A stretch of DNA of 64,000 nucleotides from assembly GCF_000718135.1 (NCBI RefSeq), contig NZ_JOEM01000015.1, forward strand, positions 62,001 through 126,000, read 5' to 3'. The DNA comes from Streptomyces cyaneofuscatus (GTDB lineage: Bacteria; Actinomycetota; Actinomycetes; Streptomycetales; Streptomycetaceae). Positions 40,835 to 50,454 of the stretch are shown in pieces. A program made the position numbers and the translations under genes. Below the pieces are notes generated by a model that was not told the origin of the DNA, did no database searches, and worked only from the letters and a program-made list of their open reading frames with translations. Within the stretch, counting starts at the first letter, position 1; every line of letters begins with the position of its first letter.

Positions 40835-41479
40835 TTGAACACCCGCACACTCAGCGTCGCGCTCGCATGTATCGCCACAGCGACCCTCGTCGGCTGCAAT
40901 CCGGTCGCCACAGAACCGACGCCGGATGCACCCGCCGCCACCCAGCCCGCCACCGAGACCCCTGCGACGACGCCGTCCAAGGCGGAAGAGGAACCGGTCG
41001 AGCCGAAGGCGGTACCGAACTTCGTCGGCATGGGTCTCCAGTCCGCCCAGGACGCGGCGCAGAAGGAAGGCTTCTACGCGCTCACCTCGCACGACAGTGC
41101 CGGGCGAGGCCGCACACAGGCCTTCGATCGCAACTGGAAGGTCTGCTCCCAGAACATGGCGGCCGGCAAGACCGTCCCCACCGACACCACACTGGATTTC
41201 GGCGCCGTGAAGCTGGAGGAGGACTGCCCGGCCGACGACGCCAAGGCCCCTGAAGCGGCGGACGGGAAGATGCCGAGCCTGGTCGGGAAGTCGGTGAAGG
41301 TCGCCCGTAAGGCACTCGACTCCAGCACGTCGGTCACCGTCACCGACGCGGCGCAGGGCAGGATGGTCCTCATGGAGAGCAACTGGCAGGTGTGCACCCA
41401 GTCGCCCTCCCCCGGGGCCGCTCTGAACGGGCAGCCGGTCGAATTCACAGCGGTGAAGTTCGAGGAAGACTGCCCGTAG
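40835..41479 (+). CDS. lipoprotein with two PASTA-like repeats
   Basis: A 214-residue exported lipoprotein. TTG start at 40835 follows AGGGGGACGAG. A short signal peptide ends with lipobox LVGC (Cys21), and a Thr/Pro/Ala-rich linker of about 35 residues follows. Two related domains (about 58-130 and 144-214) begin with VPNFVGMGLQSAQDAAQ and MPSLVGKSVKVARKAL, like PASTA domains, and each ends EEDCP. Each repeat holds a Cys pair (NWxVCxQ ... EEDCP) likely to form a disulphide. PASTA domains can bind peptidoglycan fragments or beta-lactams. It follows the two-component genes by 206 bp on the same strand. Confidence 0.8.
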   Translation: MNTRTLSVALACIATATLVGCNPVATEPTPDAPAATQPATETPATTPSKAEEEPVEPKAVPNFVGMGLQSAQDAAQKEGFYALTSHDSAGRGRTQAFDRNWKVCSQNMAAGKTVPTDTTLDFGAVKLEEDCPADDAKAPEAADGKMPSLVGKSVKVARKALDSSTSVTVTDAAQGRMVLMESNWQVCTQSPSPGAALNGQPVEFTAVKFEEDCP

Positions 41480-41486
41480 GCTCGAG

Positions 41487-42509
41487 CTAGCCCTCCGCCA
41501 GCACCACCGTCTCCGCCGAGTCGAACCGGACGCCCACCACCGCGCCCTCGTCCGGGGTGTCCCGCAGGGCGCACTCGGCCTCCAGCACCGGCGCGTTCTC
41601 GGGGGTCAGCCGCACGGTCACGTGGTTGCCGCGGAACGTGCGGACGCCGACCGTGCAGCGCAGCCCGTCCTTCTCGGCCCCGATGAGCACCCCGGCGGGC
41701 CGCACCAGCAGGTCGACCTCGCCCTGGGGGGAGCCCTCCGGCACCGGCACCTTGCCCCAGGCGGTCGCGGCGGCCTCGCCGGTCACCGTCGCCGGGGTCA
41801 CGTTGTCGAAGCCTAGGAAACGGGCGACGAACGCGGAGGCGGGGCGCTGCCACACGTCCAGCGGGCTGCCCTCCTGGGCGATCCGGCCGTCCCGCATCAC
41901 CACCACCCGGTCGGCGAGCGCGAACGCCTCGCCCTGGTCGTGGGTGACGGCGAGCACCGTCGTACCCAGCTCCTGGAACAGGGTGCGCAGTTCGATGACG
42001 AGCCGTTCGCGCAGGCTGCGGTCGAGCTGGCCGAGGGGTTCGTCCAGCATCAGGAGCTTGGGGCGCGGGGCGAGGGCGCGGGCCAGGGCGACGCGCTGCT
42101 GCTCCCCGCCGGAGAGGGCGGCGACCGCGCGGCGTTCGGCGCCGGGGAGGCCCACCAGATCGAGGAGTTCACGGACCCGGCGCTCGGACTCCGCCCGCCC
42201 GGTGCCGTGCATCCGCAGCCCGAAGGCGACGTTGGCGCCGACATCGCGGTGTGGGAAGAGCTGGTGGTCCTGGAACATCAGGCCGAGCCCGCGCCGGTGG
42301 ACCGGGACGCCGCTCTGGTCCTGTCCGGCCAGCAGCACCCGGCCGCCGTCCATGGGCTGGAGCCCGGCGACGGCCCGGAGCAGGGTGGACTTCCCGCTGC
42401 CGCTGGGACCGAGCACGCAGACGATCCTGTGGTCGGCGACCTCCAGGTCGACCGCGTCGAGGGCCGTCCGCTTCCCGAACCGTACGGTGGCTGCCTGCAA
42501 GCTCAGCAT
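41487..42509 (-). CDS. thiQ: thiamine ABC transporter ATPase
   Basis: A 340-residue ATPase with intact motifs: Walker A GPSGSGKS (34-41), Q-loop (MFQDHQLFPHRDV), signature LSGGEQQRVALARAL, Walker B LLMLDEPLGQLD, and the switch His in VTHDQGEA. A C-terminal TOBE-like regulatory domain is present (VDLLVRPAGVLI, FRGNHVTVRL). The gene lies 5 bp after the fused permease gene, behind thiB and a TPP riboswitch. Thiamine uptake is therefore the favoured substrate; iron ABC transporters share the same architecture and would be the alternative without the riboswitch. Confidence 0.87.
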   Translation of the reverse strand: MLSLQAATVRFGKRTALDAVDLEVADHRIVCVLGPSGSGKSTLLRAVAGLQPMDGGRVLLAGQDQSGVPVHRRGLGLMFQDHQLFPHRDVGANVAFGLRMHGTGRAESERRVRELLDLVGLPGAERRAVAALSGGEQQRVALARALAPRPKLLMLDEPLGQLDRSLRERLVIELRTLFQELGTTVLAVTHDQGEAFALADRVVVMRDGRIAQEGSPLDVWQRPASAFVARFLGFDNVTPATVTGEAAATAWGKVPVPEGSPQGEVDLLVRPAGVLIGAEKDGLRCTVGVRTFRGNHVTVRLTPENAPVLEAECALRDTPDEGAVVGVRFDSAETVVLAEG

Positions 42510-42514
42510 GGTGG

Positions 42515-44263
42515 TCAGAACTCCCCGGATCGGTCGGTACGGATGCGTTCGAGGAGCAGCAGCGACACCGCGCACACGAGCATCAGGATCGTGCTGAGGG
42601 CCATCGCCTGCCCGTAGTTGAGCTCCCCGGACCGGCCCAGCAGCCGGGCGACCGCGACCGGCAGGGTCGGGTTGTCGGGCCGGGCGATGAAGACGGTGGC
42701 GCCGAACTCCCCGAGCGACACGGCGAACGCGAAGCCCGCGGCGACGAGCACCGCCCGCCGCACCAGCGGCAGATCGACCTCGCGCCAGGCCCGCAGCGGG
42801 GAGGCACCCAGCACGGCGGCCGCCTCGCGCAGCCGGTCGTCCACCGCGCGGAGTACGGGGAGCATCGTCCGTACGACGAAGGGGACGCCCACCAGCGCCT
42901 GGGCGAGCGGGACCAGGATCCAGGAGGTACGCAGGTCGAGCGGCGGCTTGTCGAGGGTGATGAGGAAGCCGAAGCCGACGGTGACGGCGGAGACCCCGAG
43001 CGGCAGCATCAGCAGCGCGTCGAAGCCGCGTACGAGCCGCCCCGCCCGCCGGGTCAGGGCCGCCGCCGCGAGACCGCCGACGACGAGCGCGATGAGGGTG
43101 GCGACGAACGCGTACTGGAGGGAGTTGCCGACCGCCTCCAGCGGCGGTACGAGGAAGGTGGAGCCGCTGCCTCCGGCCGACTGGAGGGCCTCGTAGTAGC
43201 CGAGGCCGTAACCCTCCGGTCCGTCGAACGACCGCTCCACCAGCACTCCGAGCGGCAGCAGGATCAGCAGCAGCGCGGTGAGCAGCACCCCGCCGAGCAG
43301 CGCCCACTGCCCGGCGCCGTGCGGGCGGCGGGAGGTCTGTGCGGGGTCGACGAGCTTCAGCGCCCGTTCCCGGCGGCGTACGGTCACTGCGTGCAGGGCG
43401 AGGATCGCGCCGACCGCCACGAACTGGACCATGGTCAGGACGGCGGCCGTCGGCAGGTCGAGCAGCTGGGCGGTCTGGCGGTAGACCTCCACCTCCAGGG
43501 TGGAGTAGGACGGGCCGCCGAGGATCTGCACGACACCGAACGAGGTGAACGTGAAGAGGAAGACCATCAGCGCCGCTGCGGCCACCGCCGGGCCGAGCGC
43601 GGGCAGCGTCACCCGTCGCCAGGCGGTGAACCGTCCGGCGCCGAGCACCCGGGCGGCCTCCTCCTGGCGCGGGTCGAGCTGCGACCAGAGGCCGCCGACC
43701 GTCCGGACGACCACCGCGTAGTTGAAGAAGACGTGTGCCAGGAGGATCGCCCACACCGTGGTGTCGAGCCGTACGCCCCACAGCTCGTCCAGGAAGCCGC
43801 CGCGCCCGAGGAGGGCCAGGAAGGCGGTACCGACGACGACGGTGGGCAGCACGAACGGCACGGTGACGACCGCGCGCAGCACCTGCTTCCCGGGGAAGTC
43901 GAAGCGGGCGAAGACATACGCGCCGGGCAGGGCGATCAGCAGGGTGAGCGCGGTGGAGGCGAGGGCCTGCCAGGTGGTGAACCAGAGGACGTCGAGGATG
44001 TCCGGGCGGGACAGCACGTCGCCGATCCGCCCGAACTGCCAGACGCCGTCCGTCTTCAGCCCGCGTCCGACGATTGCGGAGACGGGGTAGGCGAAGAAGA
44101 CGGCGAAGAACGCGACCGGCACGGCCATCAGGCCGAGCCGCACCGCCGCTCCACGCCGCCCGCCTCCGGACCGTGCGCCGCCGGACCGGGGCCCGGCGGC
44201 GGGCTCGGCGGCTTCGACGGAGCCGGCTACTTCACGGCGATCGAGTGCCACGCCTGGACCCAC
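42515..44263 (-). CDS. thiP: thiamine ABC transporter permease, two fused domains
   Basis: A 582-residue permease with about twelve helices. It is two covalently joined permease units, each with its own EAA loop (EEAARVLGAGRFTAWRRVTLP in the first half; REAAAVLGASPLRAWREVDLP in the second), as in ThiP and iron permeases. The N-terminal 40 residues are Gly/Ala/Arg-rich and variable. The start is uncertain: GTG 44263 overlaps thiB by 37 bp and GTG 44251 is another candidate; neither has a strong ribosome-binding site, so coupling to thiB translation is likely. Confidence 0.87.
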   Translation of the reverse strand: MGPGVALDRREVAGSVEAAEPAAGPRSGGARSGGGRRGAAVRLGLMAVPVAFFAVFFAYPVSAIVGRGLKTDGVWQFGRIGDVLSRPDILDVLWFTTWQALASTALTLLIALPGAYVFARFDFPGKQVLRAVVTVPFVLPTVVVGTAFLALLGRGGFLDELWGVRLDTTVWAILLAHVFFNYAVVVRTVGGLWSQLDPRQEEAARVLGAGRFTAWRRVTLPALGPAVAAAALMVFLFTFTSFGVVQILGGPSYSTLEVEVYRQTAQLLDLPTAAVLTMVQFVAVGAILALHAVTVRRRERALKLVDPAQTSRRPHGAGQWALLGGVLLTALLLILLPLGVLVERSFDGPEGYGLGYYEALQSAGGSGSTFLVPPLEAVGNSLQYAFVATLIALVVGGLAAAALTRRAGRLVRGFDALLMLPLGVSAVTVGFGFLITLDKPPLDLRTSWILVPLAQALVGVPFVVRTMLPVLRAVDDRLREAAAVLGASPLRAWREVDLPLVRRAVLVAAGFAFAVSLGEFGATVFIARPDNPTLPVAVARLLGRSGELNYGQAMALSTILMLVCAVSLLLLERIRTDRSGEF

Positions 44264-45327
44264 TGCTCACGGTTGGCGGCGATCTTCTCCGGGGCCACGG
44301 TGGCCGGCTTCTCGACGGTCTCACCGAACTCGGTGAAGATCTCCGGCAGCTTCGCGTCCGTCACGACCGGGTTCACGAACATGTTCAGCGGCACGTCCTC
44401 CTGGAACGACTTGCTGATCAGGAAGTCCAGCAGCGCCTTGCCGCCCGCCTCGTTCTTCGCGCCCTTCAGCAGCCCGGCGTACTCGGTCTGCCGGAAGCAG
44501 GTGCCGGTGGAGACGCCGGTGGGGGCCTCCTTGGGCTGCGGGTCGGCGTAGAGGACCTCGACGGGCGGGCTGGAGGCGTAGCTGACGACCAGCGGCCGGT
44601 CCGCCTTGGCCTTCTTGCCGCCCGCGGAGCCGGAGAACTCCTCGTTGTAGGCCTGCTCCCAGCCGTCGACGACCTTGACGCCGTTGGCCTTGAGCTTCTT
44701 CCAGTAGTCCTGGTAGCCGTCCTCGCCCTGGGAGGCGATGGTGCCGAGAAGGAAGCCGAGGCCGGGCGAGGAGTTGGCCGCGTTCTCGGTGACGAGGAGG
44801 TTCTTGTACGCGGGCTTGAGCAGGTCCTCGAAGGTCTGCGGCGGCGCGAGCTTCTTGTCGGCGAAGAACTTCTCGTCGTAGTTGACGCAGATGTCACCGG
44901 TGTCGACGGGCGTGACGCGGTGCTCGTCGTCCTGCTCGGTGCCCTTCGCGACCCGGTCCAGGCCCTTGGCCTCGTACGCGGTGAAGAGACCGTTGTCGAG
45001 GGCGCGGGAGAGCAGGGTGTTGTCGACGCCGAAGAAGACGTCGCCGCGCGGGGAGCCCTTGGTCAGGATCTCCTGGTTGAGGGCGGCACCGGCGTCGCCG
45101 CTCTTGAGGAGTTCGACGGTGTAGCCGCTCTCCTTGGTGAACTGCTTCAGCACGTCTTCCGAGGCGTTGAAGGAGTCGTGGGTGACCAGGGTGACGGTCT
45201 TGGAGCCGCTGCCCTTGGACGCACCGGATCCGGCCGAGGTGTCGTCGGAGCCGCCGCAGCCCGCGAGGACGGTGACGCCGAGCGCCGCGGCGAGCGCGGT
45301 CGAGGCGTACTTCTTGGTGGTGTTCAT
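44227..45327 (-). CDS. thiB: thiamine-binding lipoprotein
   Basis: A 366-residue substrate-binding protein. The signal peptide ends in lipobox LAGC (Cys24) and a Ser/Gly/Lys-rich tether follows. The mature part begins TVTLVTHDSFNASEDVLKQF and contains LLKSGDAGAALNQ and PRGDVFFGVDNTLLSRAL, a close fit to the TbpA/ThiB thiamine-binding family. It captures thiamine or its phosphates for ThiP/ThiQ. ATG 45327 has AGGAGG upstream (CCAGGAGGAATCAC). The TPP riboswitch about 100 nt upstream on the same strand supports the assignment. Confidence 0.92.
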   Translation of the reverse strand: MNTTKKYASTALAAALGVTVLAGCGGSDDTSAGSGASKGSGSKTVTLVTHDSFNASEDVLKQFTKESGYTVELLKSGDAGAALNQEILTKGSPRGDVFFGVDNTLLSRALDNGLFTAYEAKGLDRVAKGTEQDDEHRVTPVDTGDICVNYDEKFFADKKLAPPQTFEDLLKPAYKNLLVTENAANSSPGLGFLLGTIASQGEDGYQDYWKKLKANGVKVVDGWEQAYNEEFSGSAGGKKAKADRPLVVSYASSPPVEVLYADPQPKEAPTGVSTGTCFRQTEYAGLLKGAKNEAGGKALLDFLISKSFQEDVPLNMFVNPVVTDAKLPEIFTEFGETVEKPATVAPEKIAANREQWVQAWHSIAVK

Positions 45328-45429
45328 GTGATTCCTCCTGGAGGTGACCAGGAAGAGACGCGGCCCCGCCCGCCCCCGGAGACGTAACAGACGTACCGGA
45401 AGCGGGCAGGGCGCAACAGCTTGAGTAAG

Positions 45430-45532
45430 GTCCGAACTTCCTACCCGGAATGACCCGGGCGAGGTTCAGAGGGTCTGCGGCCAACCTGTCCTTGGTGCCG
45501 CACTCTCAGCGCTGTGGCGCTCCCCTGTCGGA
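45430..45532 (-). ncRNA. TPP riboswitch (THI element)
   Basis: Reading leftwards from 45532, the RNA shows the conserved THI-box order: GGGGAGC, then GCTGAGAGTGCGG, a variable stem, CCGCAGACCCTCTGAACCTC, the CCGGGTCATTCCGG stem and GTAGGAAGTTCGGA. CTGAGA and ACCCTCTGAACCTG-like segments are the pyrimidine- and pyrophosphate-sensor hallmarks. It lies in the 5' leader of thiB, so TPP binding should shut down the thiamine importer. The expression platform is within 45328-45430. No terminator with a T-run is obvious, so control of translation initiation is plausible. Confidence 0.93.
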
Positions 45533-45602
45533 ATATGAAGTTGACTTCGCGCCCAGGCTACACCGGCGGTTTCAGGCCGGGCCGGCCACGGTCACCGGCG
45601 CC

Positions 45603-46709
45603 TCAGCGCTCGGAGGCCGCCAGCTGCCCGCAGGCCCCGTCGATCTCCTGGCCGCGGGTGTCCCGGACGGTGACCGGCACGCCGTGGGCCGCGATGGCCT
45701 CGACGAACGCCTTCTCGTCCTCGGGCCGCGAGGCGGTCCACTTCGAGCCGGGCGTCGGGTTCAGCGGGATCAGGTTGACGTGCACCCGCTTGCCCTTGAG
45801 CAGCCGGCCGAGGAGGTCGCCGCGCCAGGCCTGGTCGTTGATGTCCCGGATGAGGGCGTACTCGATGGAGATGCGGCGGCCGGACTTCTCCGCGTATTCC
45901 CAGGCGGCGTCCAGCACCTCGCGGACGTTCCACCGGGTGTTGACGGGGACGAGGGTGTCGCGCAGCTCGTCGTCCGGGGCGTGCAGCGAGACGGCGAGGC
46001 GGCACTTGAAGCCCTCGTCGGAGAAGCGCAGCATCGCCGGGACGAGCCCGACCGTGGATACGGTGATCCCGCGCTGGGAGAGGCCGAGGCCGTCCGGCTC
46101 GGGGTCGGTGAGCCGGCGGATCGCTCCGACGACACGGTTGTAGTTGGCGAGCGGCTCGCCCATGCCCATGAAGACGATGTTGGAGAGCCGGGCCGGACCG
46201 CCGGGCACCTCCCCGTCACGCAGGGCACGCATGCCGTCGACGATCTGGTGCACGATCTCGGCGGTCGACAGGTTGCGGTCGAGCCCGGCCTGCCCGGTGG
46301 CGCAGAACGGGCAGTTCATCCCGCAGCCGGCCTGGGAGGAGATGCACATCGTGACGCGCTCGGGGTAGCGCATCAGGACGGACTCGACGAGCGTCCCGTC
46401 GTGCAGCTTCCACAGCGTCTTACGGGTGGTGTCGTCGTCGCAGCTGATGTGACGGACCACGGACATCAGGTCGGGGAACAGCGCCTCGGCGAGCTTCTCC
46501 CGGGACCCGGCGGGGATGTTGGTCCACTGCTCCGGGTCGTGCGCGTACCGCGCGAAGTAGTGCTGCGAGAGCTGCTGGGCGCGGAACGGCTTCTCGCCGG
46601 TCGCGGCGACCGCTTCCTTGCGCTCGGCGGGCGTGAGGTCGGCGAGGTGCCGCGGCGGCTTCTTGGCTCCGCGGGGCGCGACGAAAGTGAGTTCTCCGGG
46701 CTTAGGCAT
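45603..46709 (-). CDS. rlmN: 23S rRNA (adenine2503-C2)-methyltransferase
   Basis: A 368-residue radical SAM enzyme. It methylates C2 of A2503 in 23S rRNA and of A37 in some tRNAs. The iron-sulphur cluster is held by Cys129, Cys133 and Cys136 in [16 protein letters not shown] is the SAM motif. The second conserved cysteine, which forms the transient thioether with RNA, is Cys360 in DGACGQL. The length matches RlmN, not the resistance enzyme Cfr. ATG 46709. It is transcribed leftwards after cdsA, with a hairpin between the two. Confidence 0.95.
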   Translation of the reverse strand: MPKPGELTFVAPRGAKKPPRHLADLTPAERKEAVAATGEKPFRAQQLSQHYFARYAHDPEQWTNIPAGSREKLAEALFPDLMSVVRHISCDDDTTRKTLWKLHDGTLVESVLMRYPERVTMCISSQAGCGMNCPFCATGQAGLDRNLSTAEIVHQIVDGMRALRDGEVPGGPARLSNIVFMGMGEPLANYNRVVGAIRRLTDPEPDGLGLSQRGITVSTVGLVPAMLRFSDEGFKCRLAVSLHAPDDELRDTLVPVNTRWNVREVLDAAWEYAEKSGRRISIEYALIRDINDQAWRGDLLGRLLKGKRVHVNLIPLNPTPGSKWTASRPEDEKAFVEAIAAHGVPVTVRDTRGQEIDGACGQLAASER

Positions 46710-46736
46710 GGTTCATCCAGTGTCGCAGACAGACGG

Positions 46737-46773
46737 GTGAGGGCCCGCCGCCCTGTGGACGACGGACCCTCAC
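46737..46773 (-). terminator. hairpin between cdsA and rlmN
   Basis: GTGAGGG (46737-46743) pairs with CCCTCAC (46767-46773). Allowing G-T pairs, the stem extends to about 15 bp. It follows cdsA by about 50 bp and precedes rlmN by about 28 bp, so it may end or attenuate the upstream transcript. Confidence 0.6.
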
Positions 46774-46820
46774 TCGTAGAACGTGCAGGTGGGACGTGGT
46801 GCGCGGGCTGATGAGGACGC

Positions 46821-47906
46821 TCAGCCGGAGCCGACGAACAGCACCAGCAGCAGCCAGAACACCGGCGCGGTCGGCAGGAGCGAGTCCAGCCGGTCCATGA
46901 TGCCGCCGTGGCCGGGGAGCAGGGTTCCCATGTCCTTGATCCCGAGGTCCCGCTTGATCATGGACTCGCCCAGGTCACCGAGGGTGGCGCTGACGGCGAC
47001 CGCGAGACCGAGCAGCAGACCCTGCCACCAGGCGCCGCCGTCGATCAGGAACTCCATGCACAGCGCGCCGGCGACCATCGCGAAGGACACGGCACCGAGC
47101 AGGCCCTCGCGGGTCTTGCCGGGGCTGATGCGCGGGGCGAGCTTGTGGGTGCCGTAGCGCCAGCCGACCGCGTACGCCCCGGTGTCGCTGACGACCGTGA
47201 GGACGAGGAAGACGAGAACCCGCCAGTGCCCGTCGTCCGCCGTCAGCATCATGGCGACGAAGGTGGCCAGGAACGGGACGTAGAACGCGGCGAAGACGCC
47301 GGCCGTGACGTCCTTGAGGTAGCCGTCCGGCGGCTCGGTCATCCGCCAGACCAGCACCGCCAGGGCGGTCAGCGCCATGGCGACCCAGGCGCCCTCCGCG
47401 CCGCGTGCGTAGCCGGCGACGACCATCGCGGCCCCGCCGACGGCCAGCGGGATCAGCGGCGCCTTGATGCCCTTCTGCTCCTGGAGGCGGGAGGTGAGCT
47501 CCCAGAGACCGACGACGACGGCGAGCGCGATCACGCCGACGAAGACGGCCTTCACGATGAACAGCGAGGCGACGATGACGGCGCCGAGCCCCACGCCGAC
47601 CCCTATGGCGGCGCGCAGATCACGCCCCGCACGCTTCTTCTGCGGCGGGGACGGAAGCGGGGTGGACATGGGCTCCTGCGGCATCTCGTCACGGAACAGG
47701 GGGCCGCCGACGTGCGCGGCGTCCCCGTCCCGGTTGGCGCGGCTCTGTGCGTCTCTACCTGCGTCGGGATCGTCCGGCACGTTGGGCATGGGCCGAGTCT
47801 GCTGGGCTTCATGCGCATCGTAGGCGGGACCCGCCGGAGCGACCCCCATCTCGGGGGCGCCCCGGTAACCGGCTCCCTGCGGTGCACCCCAGGAAGAGTC
47901 GTTCAT
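46821..47906 (-). CDS. cdsA: phosphatidate cytidylyltransferase
   Basis: A 361-residue integral membrane enzyme making CDP-diacylglycerol from CTP and phosphatidate. The first 90 residues are polar, Pro/Asp-rich and absent from E. coli CdsA. Seven to eight helices follow. The CTP transferase signature near the C-terminus is complete: SMIKRDLGIKDMGTLLPGHGGIMDRLD (key residues Lys, Asp, Gly-His-Gly-Gly and Asp-Arg-Asp). ATG 47906 overlaps the frr stop by one base (TGATG), as in many bacteria where frr-cdsA are coupled. Confidence 0.95.
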   Translation of the reverse strand: MNDSSWGAPQGAGYRGAPEMGVAPAGPAYDAHEAQQTRPMPNVPDDPDAGRDAQSRANRDGDAAHVGGPLFRDEMPQEPMSTPLPSPPQKKRAGRDLRAAIGVGVGLGAVIVASLFIVKAVFVGVIALAVVVGLWELTSRLQEQKGIKAPLIPLAVGGAAMVVAGYARGAEGAWVAMALTALAVLVWRMTEPPDGYLKDVTAGVFAAFYVPFLATFVAMMLTADDGHWRVLVFLVLTVVSDTGAYAVGWRYGTHKLAPRISPGKTREGLLGAVSFAMVAGALCMEFLIDGGAWWQGLLLGLAVAVSATLGDLGESMIKRDLGIKDMGTLLPGHGGIMDRLDSLLPTAPVFWLLLVLFVGSG

Positions 47907-48463
47907 CAGACTTCGAGCAGCTCGGCTTCCTTGTGCTTGAGCAGCTCGTCCACCTGCGCGACGTACTTCGCGGTGGTGTCGTCGAGCTCCTTCTCGGCGC
48001 GGCGCACCTCGTCCTCGCCGGACTCCTTGTCCTTGACGAGCTTGTCGAGCGCTTCCTTGGCCTTGCGGCGGATGGAGCGGATCGAGATCTTGGAGTCCTC
48101 GGCCTTGGTCTTGGCGACCTTGATGTACTCCTTACGGCGGTCCTGGGTGAGCTCGGGGAAGGTCACCCGGATGATATTGCCGTCGTTGCTCGGGTTGACG
48201 CCGAGGTCGGAGTCGCGGATCGCCTGCTCGATGTTGCGCAGCGCGGTCTTGTCGAACGGCGTCACGACGGCCATCCGCGGCTCGGGAACCGAGAACGAGG
48301 CCAGCTGGTTGATCGGGGTCAGCGCGCCGTAGTAGTCGGCGACGATCTTGTTGAACATCGCCGGGTGCGCACGGCCGGTACGGATCGCGGCGAAGTCCTC
48401 TTTCGCGACGACAACGGCCTTCTCCATCTTCTCCTCGGCCTCGAGGAGGATTTCTTCGATCAC
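47906..48463 (-). CDS. frr: ribosome recycling factor
   Basis: A 185-residue RRF. It splits post-termination ribosomes together with EF-G. The protein shows the expected three-helix bundle with hinge: [16 protein letters not shown] at the start, [11 protein letters not shown], the domain II region [21 protein letters not shown] and [15 protein letters not shown] near the end. I use the second of two adjacent GTG codons (48463), because AGGAG lies 6 nt before it and family proteins begin at this point. A GGACCCG/CGGGTCC inverted repeat lies upstream, between pyrH and frr. Confidence 0.96.
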   Translation of the reverse strand: MIEEILLEAEEKMEKAVVVAKEDFAAIRTGRAHPAMFNKIVADYYGALTPINQLASFSVPEPRMAVVTPFDKTALRNIEQAIRDSDLGVNPSNDGNIIRVTFPELTQDRRKEYIKVAKTKAEDSKISIRSIRRKAKEALDKLVKDKESGEDEVRRAEKELDDTTAKYVAQVDELLKHKEAELLEV

Positions 48464-48580
48464 CACGTGCTCCTGCGTGTCTTGAGCGGACCCGTCATCG
48501 ACGGGCCCTGCGGGTCCTGCGTCGCGTCCTCACCTGCACGGTGTCCGACCGGCAGGCCGTTGTCCATCCTGGGGGGGCCG

Positions 48581-49357
48581 TCAGGCCCGGGTGCTCTGAT
48601 CGCTGACGAGCGAGCCGATCTTCTCACCCTTGACCGCGCGGGCGATATTGCCCTCGACGGTCAGCTCGAAGACGAGGATCGGAAGCTTGTTGTCACGGCA
48701 GAGCGTGATGGCGGTGGCGTCGGCGACCTTCAGGTCGCGCGTGATCACCTCGCCGTACTCCAGCGCGTCGAACTTCACCGCGTCGGGGTTGGCCTTCGGG
48801 TCGGAGTCGTAGACCCCGTCCACGCCGTTCTTCCCCATGAGCAGCGCCTCGGCGTCGATCTCCAGGGCGCGCTGGGCGGCGGTGGTGTCGGTGGAGAAGT
48901 ACGGCATGCCCATACCCGCGCCGAAGATGACGACGCGCCCCTTCTCCAGGTGCCGAACGGCACGGAGGGGGATGTACGGCTCGGCGACCTGGCCCATGGT
49001 GATGGCGGTCTGGACGCGCGAGTCGATGCCCTCCTTCTCCAGGAAGTCCTGGAGCGCCAGGCAGTTCATGACGGTGCCGAGCATGCCCATGTAGTCGGAC
49101 CGGGCCCGGTCCATGCCGCGCTGCTGGAGCTCGGCACCGCGGAAGAAGTTGCCTCCCCCGATGACCACCGCGATCTGGGCGCCGTCGCGTACGACGGCGG
49201 CGATCTCGCGGGCGATGGTGTGCACGACGTCGGGGTCGACGCCCAGACCGCCGCCACCGGCGAAGGCCTCACCGGAGAGCTTCAGCATGAAGCGCCCGGA
49301 ACCCTTGTCGTCGTCACGCTTGTCGTCGGCCTGAATGGCGTCCGCGCCCTTGTCCAT
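48581..49357 (-). CDS. pyrH: uridylate kinase (UMP kinase)
   Basis: A 258-residue UMP kinase of the amino acid kinase fold, making UDP from UMP and ATP. Motifs are [12 protein letters not shown] for the phosphate loop, [26 protein letters not shown] and [13 protein letters not shown]. The N-terminal 20 residues ([18 protein letters not shown]) are a charged extension typical of actinobacteria. ATG 49357 has GAGGAG 8 nt upstream. It follows tsf on the same strand after a 161-bp gap with a terminator hairpin. Confidence 0.96.
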   Translation of the reverse strand: MDKGADAIQADDKRDDDKGSGRFMLKLSGEAFAGGGGLGVDPDVVHTIAREIAAVVRDGAQIAVVIGGGNFFRGAELQQRGMDRARSDYMGMLGTVMNCLALQDFLEKEGIDSRVQTAITMGQVAEPYIPLRAVRHLEKGRVVIFGAGMGMPYFSTDTTAAQRALEIDAEALLMGKNGVDGVYDSDPKANPDAVKFDALEYGEVITRDLKVADATAITLCRDNKLPILVFELTVEGNIARAVKGEKIGSLVSDQSTRA

Positions 49358-49385
49358 GGAAATTCTCCTCGTGCACATACGAAGA

Positions 49386-49430
49386 AGGCCATTGCCGGTG
49401 GGTCTGGTGTCCCTACAGCGGCAATGGCCT
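49386..49430 (-). terminator. terminator between tsf and pyrH
   Basis: AGGCCATTGCCG (49386-49397) pairs with CGGCAATGGCCT (49419-49430), a perfect 12-bp stem with a 21-nt loop. A second, competing inverted repeat GGGTCTGGTG (49400-49409) / CACCAGACCC (49477-49486) overlaps its loop, so alternative folding is possible. Confidence 0.75.
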
Positions 49431-49518
49431 CCTCGTCAGATCTGCGGTCGTCCGGCGTGGGTGCGGCCGTCGACTGCACCAGACCCTATCGGGTCCGGCG
49501 CTGTTCGCCCGGACGGAC

Positions 49519-50355
49519 TCAGATGCCGACCTTGATGCGCGAGAAGCGCTTCAGGGTGACACCGGCCTCGTCCAGGACCTTCTGGACGGACTTCTTGGCG
49601 TCCAGCGCGTACGGCTGGCCGAGAAGCGTGGCCTCCTTGAAGAAGCCGTTGACGCGACCCTCGACGATCTTCGGGAGGGCAGCCTCGGGCTTGCCCTCGG
49701 CGCGCGTGGTCTCCTCGGCGACGCGGCGCTCGGCCTCGACGACCTCGGCCGGGACGTCCTCGCGGGAGAGGTACTTCGGGGCGAAGGCGGCGATGTGCTG
49801 GGCGATGCCCTTGGCCAGGTCGGCGTCGGCCTTGTCCAGCTCGACCAGGACACCGATCTGCGGGGGCAGGTCGGGCATGGTGCGGTGCATGTACACGGAG
49901 ACGAAGTCGCCGGTGAACTGCGCGAAGCGGTCCAGGACGATCTTCTCGCCGAGGTTGGCGTTGGCCTCGTCCACGTACGCCTGGACGGTCTTGCCGGGCT
50001 CGATCTCGGAGGCGAGGAGCGCGGCGATGTCGGCCGGGGAGGTGGCGGCGACGTGCGCGGCCAGCGCGTTGGCGACGGCCTGGAACTTGTCACCCTTGGC
50101 GACGAAGTCCGTCTCGCACTTCAGCTCCAGGAGGACGCCGGACGTCTTGTCCTCGGAGATGAGGGAGACGACGGCACCGTTCTCGGCGGAGCGGCCCTCG
50201 CGCTTGGCGACGCCCTTCTGGCCCTTGATACGGAGCGCCTCGACGGCCTTGTCGACGCTGCCGTCGGCCTCGTCGAGCGCCTTCTTGCAGTCCATCATGC
50301 CGGCGCCGGTGAGCTCGCGGAGCTTCTTGACGTCAGCGGCGGTGTAGTTCGCCAT
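49519..50355 (-). CDS. tsf: elongation factor Ts
   Basis: A 278-residue EF-Ts, the nucleotide exchange factor of EF-Tu. The N-terminal UBA-like domain ([24 protein letters not shown]) and the [10 protein letters not shown] element, which carries the Asp-Phe that intrudes into EF-Tu, are present, as is the [11 protein letters not shown] region. Length is normal for actinobacteria. ATG 50355. It is separated from rpsB by a 99-bp gap with a hairpin. Confidence 0.97.
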   Translation of the reverse strand: MANYTAADVKKLRELTGAGMMDCKKALDEADGSVDKAVEALRIKGQKGVAKREGRSAENGAVVSLISEDKTSGVLLELKCETDFVAKGDKFQAVANALAAHVAATSPADIAALLASEIEPGKTVQAYVDEANANLGEKIVLDRFAQFTGDFVSVYMHRTMPDLPPQIGVLVELDKADADLAKGIAQHIAAFAPKYLSREDVPAEVVEAERRVAEETTRAEGKPEAALPKIVEGRVNGFFKEATLLGQPYALDAKKSVQKVLDEAGVTLKRFSRIKVGI

Positions 50356-50398
50356 GAGTCTTTATGTCTCTCTCGAAGTCTGAAAGATCTACGGGTGA

Positions 50399-50436
50399 AC
50401 GGCGGGGGCCGCGCTTGTGGCGCCGGCCCCCGCCGT
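50399..50436 (-). terminator. hairpin between rpsB and tsf
   Basis: ACGGCGGGGGCCG (50399-50411) pairs with CGGCCCCCGCCGT (50424-50436), a perfect 13-bp stem with a 12-nt loop. In this position it may act as an attenuator that lowers tsf relative to rpsB. Confidence 0.75.
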
Positions 50437-50454
50437 CAGCAGCCGTGACGGGTG

